From positions 1-58,736 of IMG/VR virus record IMGVR_UViG_3300023243_000165: a stretch of 58,736 bases of DNA, one strand, 5' to 3'. A program made the translations under genes and the position numbers. The notes under the pieces were generated by a model. It worked only from the letters and a program-made list of their open reading frames with translations. It was not told the DNA's origin and did not search any database. Of the stretch, positions 17,036-24,531 are shown piece after piece. Every line of letters starts with the position of its first letter. Positions within the stretch are counted from its first letter, which is position 1. The DNA comes from a virus.

Positions 17036-17709
17036 TATGATCCTTGTGGGTAATAGACATTAGGTGTGATATAAACAGAAGTTCTCTGTCCATCTTCTTC
17101 TAATGCTCTTTTTAATTCATCTTCATATAATAATTTTAATGCTTGAATTCTATCAGGTGCAATTTTTTGTGATAAGTAGAAAGCTAATCCAGATACCATA
17201 CAAGGAAAAAATCTAAAAGGCATATCTGAAGTATTAGTGTAAGCCCCTACATCTTCAATTCTTGCAAGATAGTAATAGAATATATTACTCACGGCGCTCG
17301 TAGCAGGCGCCAGATATAAACTTATAGTTGGATTAATTTGTCTATTAACATAATACTGCGAAGGTGTTCCTGCTATAGTCTTATCAGGTATCGCAATATA
17401 CTCAGATCTAGATACTTTTGTTAATGTTTGTTGATTACCGCCTGTTGTAGTTACAACAGCTTCAAGTACATCATTACAATCACTAGGTGTGTTATAAGTT
17501 ACTTGTCCATTAATAAGTGTTGTAGTTTCAGATTTAACTTTCCAAAGGTTAATACCTCTGTTACCCCATTCAGAAAATAGTAAGTTTAAACTTCTTCTAG
17601 CAGAACGAATATCGTTACCTGAATTAGTTCTTACGCCACATCTTTCGTAAGCTTCTTCAATAACTTCATCGATTGTAATATTAAAACTTGTAGTTCCTGA
17701 TGTAGCCAT
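17035..17709 (-). CDS. Head-tail adaptor protein, gp4/tubular-A-like (224 aa)
   Basis: Helical opening ITIDEVIEEAYERCGVR, then SARRSLNLLFSEWGNRGINLWK, a signature of podoviral adaptor rings (packaged-DNA stabilising gp4 / tail tubular protein A group). The middle is beta (LINGQVTYNTPSDC, ISLYLAPA) and a second helical segment FPCMVSGLAFYLSQK ends with KRALEEDGQR. It is the first neck gene after the lysis cassette and starts a run of one-base overlaps through the tail module. Confidence 0.75.
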   Translation of the reverse strand: MATSGTTSFNITIDEVIEEAYERCGVRTNSGNDIRSARRSLNLLFSEWGNRGINLWKVKSETTTLINGQVTYNTPSDCNDVLEAVVTTTGGNQQTLTKVSRSEYIAIPDKTIAGTPSQYYVNRQINPTISLYLAPATSAVSNIFYYYLARIEDVGAYTNTSDMPFRFFPCMVSGLAFYLSQKIAPDRIQALKLLYEDELKRALEEDGQRTSVYITPNVYYPQGS

Positions 17710-17716
17710 TGCATCC

Positions 17717-17896
17717 TTATACTAAGATTGCTTTTTTCAAACCGTTTGGTAAGTTTTTTTGTCCGCCAACAAGTTTACCTGTTTTAGCATTCATCATTTT
17801 ACCATATTTAGCTTGACCAATTTGTCCAGTCATTTTATAGTTTTTGTGTCCACCACCAGCAGACATACCGCCTGACATTTTCTTTTGCATCTTCAT
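17717..17896 (-). CDS. Small glycine/lysine-rich protein (59 aa)
   Basis: ATG 17896, TAA 17717. Product is basic, opening MKMQKKMSGGMSAGGGHKNY and including GQAKYGKMMNAKTGKL. The AKYGKM segment recurs in the 129-residue protein at 29217-29606, so the two small proteins share a module. It lies two bases from the next upstream coding end and its frame fits the surrounding packed genes. Function unknown. Confidence 0.7.
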   Translation of the reverse strand: MKMQKKMSGGMSAGGGHKNYKMTGQIGQAKYGKMMNAKTGKLVGGQKNLPNGLKKAILV

Positions 17897-17898
17897 AA

Positions 17899-18078
17899 TT
17901 ATTTTACTCCCTCAAATTTACCACCTTTAACAGCGATACCCATACCACCGCAAGATAGATTGATTATTTTATTTTTAGCTGCAGCTTTTGCAGCACTATC
18001 CTGTTTGTCACCTTTGACAGAATCCGTTGCTTCTTTTAATGCTTTTAAGTAAGCTTTATATTCAGTTGCTTCATCCAT
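17899..18078 (-). CDS. Small protein with GKFEGVK C-terminus (59 aa)
   Basis: ATG 18078 (TAATG overlap with the gene before) and TAA 17899. Helical acidic N-terminal part MDEATEYKAYLKALKEATD, Ala/Lys-rich middle, and the C-terminus CGGMGIAVKGGKFEGVK. That ending matches the last residues of the 116-residue protein at 31899-32249 (GGGVAIQGTKFSGVK), although the rest of the two proteins is unrelated. Function unknown. Confidence 0.75.
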   Translation of the reverse strand: MDEATEYKAYLKALKEATDSVKGDKQDSAAKAAAKNKIINLSCGGMGIAVKGGKFEGVK

Positions 18079-18287
18079 TACTTTAATAAATCTCCATAAT
18101 AGTTTGTTAAATTTTTATTTGATAAATCTATTCCACCTGAATCATGCTTAATAAATTTACCTTGATAAGCTTCAGTTACATGTGATCCCTTACTAGCTTT
18201 CTTAACACAGTTAGGAACTTTTCTTCCACCCTTGGATTTCATTCCAATCATTTCATACCCTTCCCAACAAGGTCCTTTTTTAGCCAT
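18078..18287 (-). CDS. Small conserved phage protein, CWEGYE type (69 aa)
   Basis: Starts MAKKGPCWEGYEMIGMKSKG with a CVKK later (two Cys), then HVTEAYQGKFIKHDSGGIDL and ends NYYGDLLK. The CWxGYE-MxGxKxKxGRxVPNCVK pattern is common in ocean phages. Ribosome site AGGAG precedes it. The SGGI and terminal DLLK resemble the Gly-Gly tail motifs of other small proteins in this genome. Confidence 0.7.
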   Translation of the reverse strand: MAKKGPCWEGYEMIGMKSKGGRKVPNCVKKASKGSHVTEAYQGKFIKHDSGGIDLSNKNLTNYYGDLLK

Positions 18288-18375
18288 TTAAATCTCCTTT
18301 TGTGCCGCGGCATTCAGAGTGTATAACTTCTGCTGTTTGCGGTTATATAACTTCTTTGATTGTATCACCTTAGGG

Positions 18376-18537
18376 CTAAACAGTAAACGTCTTTGCAAGA
18401 GGGTTCTTGCGACCGGGTTTCTTTTCTTTATAGACTTTTCCATGTGTTTTTGCGATTACTTTATCAAATTTTCTTTTATCTGATGACCCTAGACCAGGTT
18501 CTAATTGTCTAGCCATCTGTGCTCTTGTTATTGCCAT
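18376..18537 (-). CDS. Small basic protein MAITRAQMARQ (53 aa)
   Basis: ATG 18537 coupled by TAATG to the endolysin stop; TAG at 18376. Sequence runs MAITRAQMARQLEPGLG, then a Lys-rich segment KVYKEKKPGRKNPLAKTFTV. Its first ten residues resemble the start of the capsid protein (MAISRSQLVKELEPGL), which is curious. Function unknown; 88 bases of untranslated sequence with two GAAGTTATA copies follow. Confidence 0.65.
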   Translation of the reverse strand: MAITRAQMARQLEPGLGSSDKRKFDKVIAKTHGKVYKEKKPGRKNPLAKTFTV

Positions 18538-19010
18538 TATAAATCTACTGCCTTTCCTATTATTGGTTTATATTTAGTTTTACCCTCTTCTCTAAATGCA
18601 TGCAAGAACTGCTTCCTAGGTTTATCTTCAACATAACTACAATGACACCACCCGCTGTTAGGTTCTCCTTTTTTGTAGAACTCGAGAATCATTTGATCAA
18701 AATCAAGATTACTATATATCCAATCGCAGAGCTCTGCATTATCAACTCCTGGACATTCGAAATCAACGGCTTCCGCATCACAGTGCTGACTATTAACTGA
18801 ACTACCGATTGCAACTGATAACTCTGGAGATCTATAACATGATGTCACAACTACAGGACCAAAATGATCTCTGACGGGTTGTAAAATATTATCACACAGT
18901 AATTTTAGTTTTGCTATCTGATCTGAGTTGGGGTTGTTATCTATGCCCTTACGGACAGCAGTGTCGGATTTAATTAATTCTTGAAGAGTGAAATTTCGGG
19001 AAAGATTCAT
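18537..19010 (-). CDS. Endolysin: M15-type D-Ala-D-Ala peptidase (157 aa)
   Basis: Peptidoglycan hydrolase of the small M15A/M15_3 type. The zinc site is visible as SVNSQHCDAEAVDFE (~residues 72-86: SxH and xxxD) and WCHCSYV (~121-127, WxH). The N-terminal NFTLQELIKSDTA and VVVTSCYRSPELSVAI are standard for the family. No signal peptide or cell-wall-binding domain, so release needs the membrane proteins encoded just upstream. It differs from the usual SQHxxGxAxD in having Glu in place of the loop Gly. Confidence 0.85.
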   Translation of the reverse strand: MNLSRNFTLQELIKSDTAVRKGIDNNPNSDQIAKLKLLCDNILQPVRDHFGPVVVTSCYRSPELSVAIGSSVNSQHCDAEAVDFECPGVDNAELCDWIYSNLDFDQMILEFYKKGEPNSGWCHCSYVEDKPRKQFLHAFREEGKTKYKPIIGKAVDL

Positions 19011-19145
19011 TTATTGACAAGATAAACACTCATCGCTGTCACTGTCAAGATCAGCTAGTGCTTCTTGTTTACATTCATCGCTACAGAACATATCAAATTC
19101 TTCTTTAGCTTCGAATTCTTTTGTACATTTTTTACAATTTTTCAT
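19011..19145 (-). CDS. Small Cys-rich zinc-finger-like protein (44 aa)
   Basis: ATG 19145 (TAATG overlap with the gene before), TAA 19011 directly abutting the endolysin ATG. Cysteines are arranged CKKC near the start, CSDEC in the middle and CLSC at the end, a likely zinc-binding knuckle, with an acidic DLDSDSDE stretch. Position inside the lysis cassette may be incidental. Function unknown. Confidence 0.75.
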   Translation of the reverse strand: MKNCKKCTKEFEAKEEFDMFCSDECKQEALADLDSDSDECLSCQ

Positions 19146-19333
19146 TATTTACCTCTAACGGAATCGATGAAATTATATACTCTCCCGAATTGCTTATCAA
19201 TAGACATCAAATCAGTTTGAATCATGGTTACTGTTAATTGAAGTTCTATGAGTGTGACAAGTGTCCAGGTAGCGAGTCCCATAAGAATCATACCTAATAA
19301 ACTTATTAACATAGTGTTAGTTTTTCTAGTCAT
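19145..19333 (-). CDS. Holin-like single-TM protein (62 aa)
   Basis: MTRKTNTMLISLLGMILMG opens a transmembrane span of about 22 residues (residues 8-32), followed by a polar amphipathic tail with SIDKQFGRVYNFIDSVRGK. N-terminal positive charge and short length fit a pinholin or spanin-like subunit. It is coupled by ATGA to the 28-residue membrane peptide upstream and by TAATG to the zinc-finger gene downstream, all before the endolysin. Confidence 0.6.
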   Translation of the reverse strand: MTRKTNTMLISLLGMILMGLATWTLVTLIELQLTVTMIQTDLMSIDKQFGRVYNFIDSVRGK

Positions 19334-19416
19334 AAGGGTGCCACTAATATTGTTAGTATAATAAATCCAATAATTAAAGCTCCTGTAAAATAATAGTTCA
19401 CACTAGCACACTCCAT
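19330..19416 (-). CDS. Membrane micro-protein (28 aa)
   Basis: ATG 19416, TGA 19330, overlapping the next start as ATGA. Sequence MECASVNYYFTGALIIGFII then LTILVAPL is one hydrophobic helix. Too small for the usual gene finders. Placement among three other membrane proteins suggests a lysis or antiholin role, by context only. Confidence 0.6.
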   Translation of the reverse strand: MECASVNYYFTGALIIGFIILTILVAPL

Positions 19417-19428
19417 ATTAATTAGAAT

Positions 19429-19542
19429 CTACTTTATAATTGCAATAATTAACACAACTGCAACAATAATTACTGCTGCTTTGTGATCTGTCCAATAATG
19501 CATCGCTGCATCTTTAATTTGTTCTTTAATTTGATCAATCAT
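19429..19542 (-). CDS. Membrane micro-protein (37 aa)
   Basis: ATG 19542 lies eight bases inside the end of the gene before; TAG 19429. Amphipathic N-terminus MIDQIKEQIKDAAMHYWTD is followed by a hydrophobic helix AAVIIVAVVLIIAIIK. Lysis-cassette context; possibly antiholin or pinholin. Confidence 0.6.
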   Translation of the reverse strand: MIDQIKEQIKDAAMHYWTDHKAAVIIVAVVLIIAIIK

Positions 19543-19747
19543 TCTTTACTCCTTTTTTACACTTACATCTTTTACCAGCTAACTTTTCAGCTATCCATTC
19601 ACAGATATCATCCATTGCTCCAAAGAATTTATAACAAAATTTATCTATCATGGTTCTAAAAAATATTCCTAATAAAGTTATTAAAAAAACTAATGATAGC
19701 ATAAGATAAATAAATATATCTACAACACACCAATATATTTTAGACAT
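19535..19747 (-). CDS. Membrane protein with Cys/Lys tail (70 aa)
   Basis: One long hydrophobic span (residues ~7-32, IFIYLMLSLVFLITLLGIFF) and a cytoplasmic-type tail with DDICEWIAEKLAGKRCKCKKG. Starts by TAATG overlap with the 55-residue gene before. Part of the lysis cassette by position; the CKCKK end is unusual for a holin. Confidence 0.55.
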   Translation of the reverse strand: MSKIYWCVVDIFIYLMLSLVFLITLLGIFFRTMIDKFCYKFFGAMDDICEWIAEKLAGKRCKCKKGVKND

Positions 19748-19914
19748 TACTTCTTAGCTATTGTGTCTTTATTTACGCCCTTTTTAATAATATAATCTTG
19801 AGTTCCGTTGGCACCTGTTTCTACTTCTTTTTTAAGGCTTCTAAATAAAATCATTTCTTTTACTTTTTTATATTTTGTTTTTAGGAACTGTTCTATTAAT
19901 TTTGAATCTCTCAT
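19747..19914 (-). CDS. Small helical basic protein (55 aa)
   Basis: ATG 19914 (ATGA overlap with the holin-like gene stop) and TAA 19747. Reads MRDSKLIEQFLKTKYKKVKE, then RSLKKEVETGANGTQDYI and a lysine-rich end. Coupled at both ends. Function unknown. Confidence 0.65.
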   Translation of the reverse strand: MRDSKLIEQFLKTKYKKVKEMILFRSLKKEVETGANGTQDYIIKKGVNKDTIAKK

Positions 19915-20111
19915 TTACTACCACCAATGTAACCACCAATAACTCCAATTAATCCTGTAACCGACATCTTCATTAAGGTTATTACACTATCATCTACTGG
20001 TCTATTTTCTTCTAATGCTACAATATAATCTCCAACAATAATAGTACCTAATAAAATTAGAACACCACTTGTAATTAATAGTATTACTATGTCTTTAAAA
20101 TTCTTAATCAT
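19911..20111 (-). CDS. Two-helix holin-like membrane protein (66 aa)
   Basis: Start taken at ATG 20111 because it makes the TAATG overlap seen throughout this operon; an in-frame ATG at 20123 would add four residues. Two hydrophobic segments: DIVILLITSGVLILLGTIIV and VTGLIGVIGGYIGG, separated by an acidic linker EENRPVDDS. The topology with a short basic end SK fits a class II holin upstream of an endolysin. Confidence 0.6.
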   Translation of the reverse strand: MIKNFKDIVILLITSGVLILLGTIIVGDYIVALEENRPVDDSVITLMKMSVTGLIGVIGGYIGGSK

Positions 20112-20431
20112 TAGCACTTCCATCTTCTTCTAGCCTGTCTTATTCTAGAATTAGGATCATTTCTTGTTTTAGCTGATGCATTTTTTAGTTGACCAAGAGA
20201 TCTTGCACAATAGGACTTTCGTCTTTTTGAAGCTTTACTACCTTTTTTAACCTTACCTGTAACGGCTGTTTTTAATTTTGATCCTGGATTTAATTTTCGG
20301 TAAGCTTTAACACCCTTACGTGTCATTCCTGCACCTGATTTAGTAGAACGGTAATTCTTTTTGTTACGCGCAGGCATACCACCTTTAGCGAAACCGTCGA
20401 TCTCTATACCTAAGTCAGCATAGTAATCCAT
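20111..20431 (-). CDS. DUF6321-like basic protein (106 aa)
   Basis: Highly basic protein with ordered conserved blocks: AKGGMPARNKKNYRSTKSGA, GMTRKGVKAYRKLNPGSKL, TAVTGKVKKGSKASKRRKSY and a C-terminal DPNSRIRQARRRWKC. The family is widespread in marine phages and some bacteria; no activity is established to my knowledge. The Cys pairs (YCAR, RWKC) and charge suggest nucleic-acid binding. Located between the head genes and lysis cassette. Confidence 0.75.
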   Translation of the reverse strand: MDYYADLGIEIDGFAKGGMPARNKKNYRSTKSGAGMTRKGVKAYRKLNPGSKLKTAVTGKVKKGSKASKRRKSYCARSLGQLKNASAKTRNDPNSRIRQARRRWKC

Positions 20432-20438
20432 GTTCTAC

Positions 20439-20759
20439 CTAATATGTTAATCCTGGCGCTGAATATTTATCAGTTAATAATGTGTAAGCAGCAACATTTG
20501 TTTTTGTTTTACAAAAAATACCTTTTGGGAAAGGTATACCGTCTTCTGGAAAAGAAAAGTTAATCACATCACCTGAAGGTACATCTCCAACAAACAAAGT
20601 TACGCCCGAATTTGAAGTGGTTGTTAATTCTAAAACCCCTGCTCCAACAGCATCGGATGCAATAATAATTCCTCTTAATCTAATTGGCCCTGCAATAATA
20701 GCAGTAGCTCCTGCCGCGGCAGTTGATCTTGTTGCTTGTACGTCGCTTTTATATCCCAT
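20439..20759 (-). CDS. Small beta-barrel virion protein (106 aa)
   Basis: Starts MGYKSDVQATRSTAAAGAT and follows with RLRGIIIASDAVGAGVLELT, VTLFVGDVPSGDVINFSF, and a closing GIPFPKGIFCKTKTN. All-beta pattern in keeping with a head-decoration or connector protein that packs on the capsid. It sits behind the terminator-like hairpin that follows the capsid gene. Confidence 0.55.
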   Translation of the reverse strand: MGYKSDVQATRSTAAAGATAIIAGPIRLRGIIIASDAVGAGVLELTTTSNSGVTLFVGDVPSGDVINFSFPEDGIPFPKGIFCKTKTNVAAYTLLTDKYSAPGLTY

Positions 20760-20784
20760 AATAAATCCTATTATAAACTTTAAA

Positions 20785-20811
20785 TATAGGGGCGTAAAGT
20801 ACGCCCCTATA
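20785..20811 (-). terminator. Strong hairpin after the major capsid gene
   Basis: A 12-bp perfect stem with a 3-base loop (20785-20796 pairs with 20800-20811; core ATAGGGGCGTA). The minus-strand RNA continues into AT-rich sequence with no clear U-run, so it may act as a partial terminator or as a 3'-end stabiliser that sets high capsid mRNA level. Position, ten bases after the capsid stop, is typical. Confidence 0.65.
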
Positions 20812-20821
20812 AAGTATCTTA

Positions 20822-21754
20822 TTACGCTCCCGGAGAACCGAAGATTCCTCTAGGATCAGACCAACCGAAGCTGTATCTTTCTCTAGCTTTGAATCTAACG
20901 TTACCCGTGTCGAAATCACCTTCAATAGCTGTTTTGATAGGACTTCTAATGAAGTTCTTCAAGCCATTTGGTGCATCAGTCATAATGAAGAATGCATCAG
21001 TATCAGTCAAGAAGTGGTTAACTCTGTAACCTTCTGGAATCATACCCATGTTCATCATTGCGTTGATGTCGTTTTTCGCAAACGCAGATGATCCACCTGG
21101 AGTTGTAGATAAAGGTGAGTTCATAATTCTCTCAGCAGTAAATTGTAATTCTTTTGGAATTATCATTTTTCTACCTTGAAGAGCTATTTTTAACCCTCTT
21201 TCGTCTACGAACGCCGCGATGTCAATCAACGATTGTTCTAACGATGTTTCAGACAAGTCAGAAGCAGTAGAAAGTTCATTTCTGAACGTTCCACCTGTAG
21301 CTAACGGGTGATCAGTAGTAATAAGTGCTTTACCGTCACCACCATTGTATGAACCACCAGTGTCGAAACCGTTGTTCAAAATGTTAGCTGCTGTGATTTG
21401 TTTTGATTGCGCCATTGATCTAGCAAGAGCTCTTGTATATCTGCCCGCTAATCTGTCGTATAAGTTATCTTCAATCGCCTCTTCTGTGATAGCAAATGCT
21501 AACGCAGTAGTATTGTGCGTGTATCTTGAAGTATATACTTCAGAAGCTTGGTCAAACGTGACCATAGCACCCTCAGCTTTAGTAGCTGCTGTGCCAAACC
21601 CAGATAACATAACTTCTTCTTCAAACGCTCTGTCTGAAGACTCAGTCATGAAGATCTCTGCATGCTCATTGTCGTATCTATTGTATTCCAGGCCGAATAG
21701 TGCATTCAATCCTGGCTCTAGTTCTTTAACTAGTTGTGATCGTGATATAGCCAT
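20822..21754 (-). CDS. Major capsid protein, HK97-fold type (310 aa)
   Basis: Recognisable capsid of the marine-phage group with MAISRSQLVKELEPGLNALF, then EEEVMLSGFGTAATKAEG, YTHNTTALAFAITEEAIEDN (long-helix/P-domain region ~85-105) and a C-terminal GFDTGNVRFKARERYSFGWS. Length is typical for a capsid without a cleaved delta domain; I see no prohead protease gene and an independent scaffold gene lies upstream. Preceded by AGGAG. Codons are the least AT-rich in the head module, consistent with high expression. Confidence 0.85.
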   Translation of the reverse strand: MAISRSQLVKELEPGLNALFGLEYNRYDNEHAEIFMTESSDRAFEEEVMLSGFGTAATKAEGAMVTFDQASEVYTSRYTHNTTALAFAITEEAIEDNLYDRLAGRYTRALARSMAQSKQITAANILNNGFDTGGSYNGGDGKALITTDHPLATGGTFRNELSTASDLSETSLEQSLIDIAAFVDERGLKIALQGRKMIIPKELQFTAERIMNSPLSTTPGGSSAFAKNDINAMMNMGMIPEGYRVNHFLTDTDAFFIMTDAPNGLKNFIRSPIKTAIEGDFDTGNVRFKARERYSFGWSDPRGIFGSPGA

Positions 21755-21770
21755 AATTTATATTCTCCTA

Positions 21771-22349
21771 TTATATGCCTGTGCCTTGAGCATAGAAATG
21801 GTTATTAATTCTAACCAATACATCTACGTTCACGCTTCCAGCAGTTGAACTATTAGTATCTTGCGATATGTCAATTGCTTGAAGAACAGTTCCACTTACA
21901 GTTAAGCCAGAAACACTGTAGTCCATTTGAACTTCAGATATTCCAGATAAAGTGTTACCTGTTGCTGTTGTTATTGCAAAGTTTTTGAAGATGTCCGCAA
22001 CTGCGAACGCTCCATCAGAGTCAACTGAGTAGACTACATCTGGATCATCAACGACAGTAGCGACAATGTCACTAGCGTTAACTGTTCCTGGATAATAGTT
22101 TTTCCAAGTTGGTTTCTGAGTAGTAGGGTCAGTGTAAAACACTCCGTTAAAAACGCCCACAACAAGATCAGAAGTATTAGCAACCGCTCTTTCGATTCCA
22201 CCACCTGTAACAGGTTTTACCAAGTCACCTTGATAAATTGGCGTACCGTAGTTCGCTGCTATTCTATATCTGTTTTGCGCATTAATAAAAGGAGAGCCAT
22301 CTAACTTTCTTACAGGTCTTAGACCATATTTTTCAGCTGTGTTAGCCAT
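21771..22349 (-). CDS. Capsid-associated/decoration protein (192 aa)
   Basis: Opens MANTAEKYGLRPVRKLDGSP with FINAQNRYRIAANYGTPIYQ, then GDLVKPVTGGGIERAVA and a beta-rich C-terminal half ending VDVLVRINNHFYAQG. This family accompanies the capsid gene in many marine phages and is most like a head-stabilising or decoration protein. 16 bases separate it from the capsid start. Confidence 0.7.
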   Translation of the reverse strand: MANTAEKYGLRPVRKLDGSPFINAQNRYRIAANYGTPIYQGDLVKPVTGGGIERAVANTSDLVVGVFNGVFYTDPTTQKPTWKNYYPGTVNASDIVATVVDDPDVVYSVDSDGAFAVADIFKNFAITTATGNTLSGISEVQMDYSVSGLTVSGTVLQAIDISQDTNSSTAGSVNVDVLVRINNHFYAQGTGI

Positions 22350-22405
22350 AGTTATTTTCTCCGTTTAGTTGTTTACTTTTTTTTGGAGTGAACATTACCA
22401 AATCA

Positions 22406-22876
22406 TTAGGATTTGTTTCCACCACCAAAAGTTACGCGAGATTGTCTATCAATATTGATAGGCATCTCAGGTCGTTGTTCCTTCATGACATCGTTGTCCA
22501 CCGCGTCGATTCTTTCTTGAGTAATTCTTTTGAAATACTCAGCACGGCTTTTAACAATTTCTTCCGGTATCCTTCCCAACACAAGGCCAGCAACCCCGAT
22601 CAAACCTGCGTAAGTTCCCTGAGCTATGACTGGATAATTATGATCACCTGTAGAATTTTTCAATTCTTCTGCTCTCACAAATTCCCAACCTTCCCTCATT
22701 TTTTTAGATACGTTAGCCGTATCTTGAAAACCCATACTCTCGGTTCTTATCCATCTATGACAATAACCGTCTGGCGCAGGTGGTGCATCCAGAGATGATG
22801 GTGGCGTCCATGGTTGTAGTCTCTTTTTTTCGACTTCAACAGACGCGCGCGAAGTTCTATTTATTTTATCACTCAT
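22406..22876 (-). CDS. Conserved head-module protein (156 aa)
   Basis: Contains PWTPPSSLDAPPAPDGYCHR, WIRTESMGFQDTANVSKKM, EGWEFVRAEE and a hydrophobic GTYAGLIGVAGLVLGRIPEE. The family is fixed between scaffold and decoration genes in related phages, so a role in capsid assembly is likely. No known catalytic motif. Four bases lie between it and the scaffold stop. Confidence 0.65.
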   Translation of the reverse strand: MSDKINRTSRASVEVEKKRLQPWTPPSSLDAPPAPDGYCHRWIRTESMGFQDTANVSKKMREGWEFVRAEELKNSTGDHNYPVIAQGTYAGLIGVAGLVLGRIPEEIVKSRAEYFKRITQERIDAVDNDVMKEQRPEMPINIDRQSRVTFGGGNKS

Positions 22877-22879
22877 TTG

Positions 22880-23875
22880 CTATTCCTCCTTCACGAATTT
22901 AGCGTATTCTTCTAGTGGCACCCCTAATTTTTTGGCAATAGCCACCTGTGACTTGGTGAGTCTCACAGATCTACGTCCCTGCTGGGTTCTACCGGCAGAA
23001 GCAACTTTTTGGACGGGTCTTCGTTGCTCTTGAGTAACGAAACGGTGAGGGAAATTTTCCTTCATTCGTTTGTTTATCTCATTATAATACTCATCGCTCT
23101 CTACATCAACACCTATGCCCACTAGATCTTCGTGCACCGTCATTGCTGCATTGGTCATGATTTTATCATTACCAAACCACGTATTATCACCTGCCCAATC
23201 CCTAGCTCGTGTACTAGGTTGTGCGGGGACTACGTCCTGTTCTGAGTATTTTGGCTCTTCTTTAACGCTATTCTTTTGTTCCTCAAGCTGTTTTAATCTT
23301 GACTCTCTATCGGCAAGTTTAATTCTAGCTTTTTCTTTTTCAATAGATAACCGAACAAGTTCGTCGTTTGATTCCATGATTTTATCTGGATCATTAGTTT
23401 CAATCGCTTCTTTCAGTTTTCTTTTGACTTCTTCTCTTTGAGAATCAACTCTAGCGTCAAATTCAGTTAAGTATTTTTCATCTGCAGAATCATATTTAGA
23501 TTCAGAATCCTCATACTTTTTTTGTAAACCTTTAGCAAAATCTAAAGCTGCCTGTTCTCTTCTTTCAGACTCTCTAAATTTTCTTGTAAGTTTATCAATT
23601 CTCTTTTTGACTTGATCTGAAACTTGAGTAAGGTCTTCTACCTCGCTTTTTGTTTCTTCTTGTGGTTCTTCCTGAACTTCTTCATATGCAACTTTTTCTT
23701 TTGGTTGCTCTTTATCGTGATCAGTATAACCTAAATCAACTTCACCAGAATTTAAATTTGGTTCTTTTGATTCTTCCTGTATAGTTTCTTCAACCTGGAC
23801 GTTTGTTTCCTTTACGTCATCAAGATCAATTTCAACCTCAGGTTGTATGTTAGCTCGCTCCTGTGCATCAGCCAT
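22880..23875 (-). CDS. Scaffolding protein (331 aa)
   Basis: Acidic, nearly all-helical protein: residues ~1-90 are Glu/Gln-rich, ~90-215 a long coiled coil with KRIDKLTRKFRESERREQAA and ESNDELVRLSIEKEKARIKL, then a Pro linker and a globular end with MTVHEDLVGIGVDVESDEYY and SVRLTKSQVAIAKKLGVPLEEY, the type of C-terminal helix-turn that docks on capsid shells. Position just upstream of the capsid block fits a scaffold. No protease domain seen. Confidence 0.75.
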   Translation of the reverse strand: MADAQERANIQPEVEIDLDDVKETNVQVEETIQEESKEPNLNSGEVDLGYTDHDKEQPKEKVAYEEVQEEPQEETKSEVEDLTQVSDQVKKRIDKLTRKFRESERREQAALDFAKGLQKKYEDSESKYDSADEKYLTEFDARVDSQREEVKRKLKEAIETNDPDKIMESNDELVRLSIEKEKARIKLADRESRLKQLEEQKNSVKEEPKYSEQDVVPAQPSTRARDWAGDNTWFGNDKIMTNAAMTVHEDLVGIGVDVESDEYYNEINKRMKENFPHRFVTQEQRRPVQKVASAGRTQQGRRSVRLTKSQVAIAKKLGVPLEEYAKFVKEE

Positions 23876-23894
23876 GATGTTTTCTCCTTAACGT

Positions 23895-24341
23895 TTAATA
23901 TAAATGCAGAATATCTTCTGGTTTACTTATGGTTGCGATGATTTCATCATCGTTTAAAATACGGTGCTCACCATATTTTGTTTTAAATCTTGAACCGGCA
24001 TATCTACCGTAGATTACAAATTGTCCTGTTTCACACCAAGGCCCTTTAGGAAATTTATCATTGTCTTGATAACAAAGATCCCCCATCGCAACGACTAAAC
24101 CAACAACGGTTGTCATTTGAATTGTTTCGCTTGCTGTGTCAGTAAAGATAATTCCACCTTTAGTTTTTTTAGGACCTGAATAAGGTCTAACTAAAAGTCT
24201 GTAACCAACTGGTTTCGGTATTAGTTCAAGGTATTTATCAATACCTGCTTTATCAGTAGGTATAGCTGTTTCATTTGAATCAGGTGCAGCCTCACCCTTT
24301 TTTTTAATCCCTATTAAAGGATCCGTTTGTATTATCGTCAT
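23895..24341 (-). CDS. GroES-like co-chaperonin (148 aa)
   Basis: HSP10 family: GYRLLVRPYSGPKKTKGGII (~45-64) is the canonical first strand and mobile-loop entry, then TTVVGLVVAMGD, GQFVIYGRYAGSRFK and EHRILNDDEIIATISKPEDI. An N-terminal extension of ~40 residues is longer than in bacterial GroES. Start at 24341 rather than 24356 because AGGAG lies seven bases upstream. It should replace host GroES on GroEL to fold the capsid, like T4 gp31; it lies next to the scaffold, supporting this. Confidence 0.85.
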   Translation of the reverse strand: MTIIQTDPLIGIKKKGEAAPDSNETAIPTDKAGIDKYLELIPKPVGYRLLVRPYSGPKKTKGGIIFTDTASETIQMTTVVGLVVAMGDLCYQDNDKFPKGPWCETGQFVIYGRYAGSRFKTKYGEHRILNDDEIIATISKPEDILHLY

Positions 24342-24531
24342 CGACATTCTCCTCATTTCTCTGCAGGTCTTTAAGATCCTGAAGCAGCGTTTCTAATCCG
24401 CTGAGTTTCCCTTTAGCATACTTGAGGTTGTCGATTGTGTCTATACCGTACACTATATCTTCTTTAACTTGTTTAATTTGTTTATTAATATAGTGCTTTA
24501 TAGCGTCTAGTGTATTTAGATCAAGATTCAT
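24304..24531 (-). CDS. Small coiled-coil protein (75 aa)
   Basis: Two helices, LDAIKHYINKQIKQVKEDIV and KGKLSGLETLLQDLKDLQR, with an acidic Asn/Asp tail NVDDDNTNGS. Overlaps the methyltransferase end by eleven bases and the co-chaperonin start by 38. Unknown function; reminiscent of small virion-assembly helpers in head modules. Confidence 0.55.
   Translation of the reverse strand: MNLDLNTLDAIKHYINKQIKQVKEDIVYGIDTIDNLKYAKGKLSGLETLLQDLKDLQRNEENVDDDNTNGSFNRD

Noticed and set aside
20760-20784. Promoter for the late genes after the capsid
   Set aside because: AT-rich sequence only; no paired -35/-10 boxes at proper distance could be found next to the hairpin.
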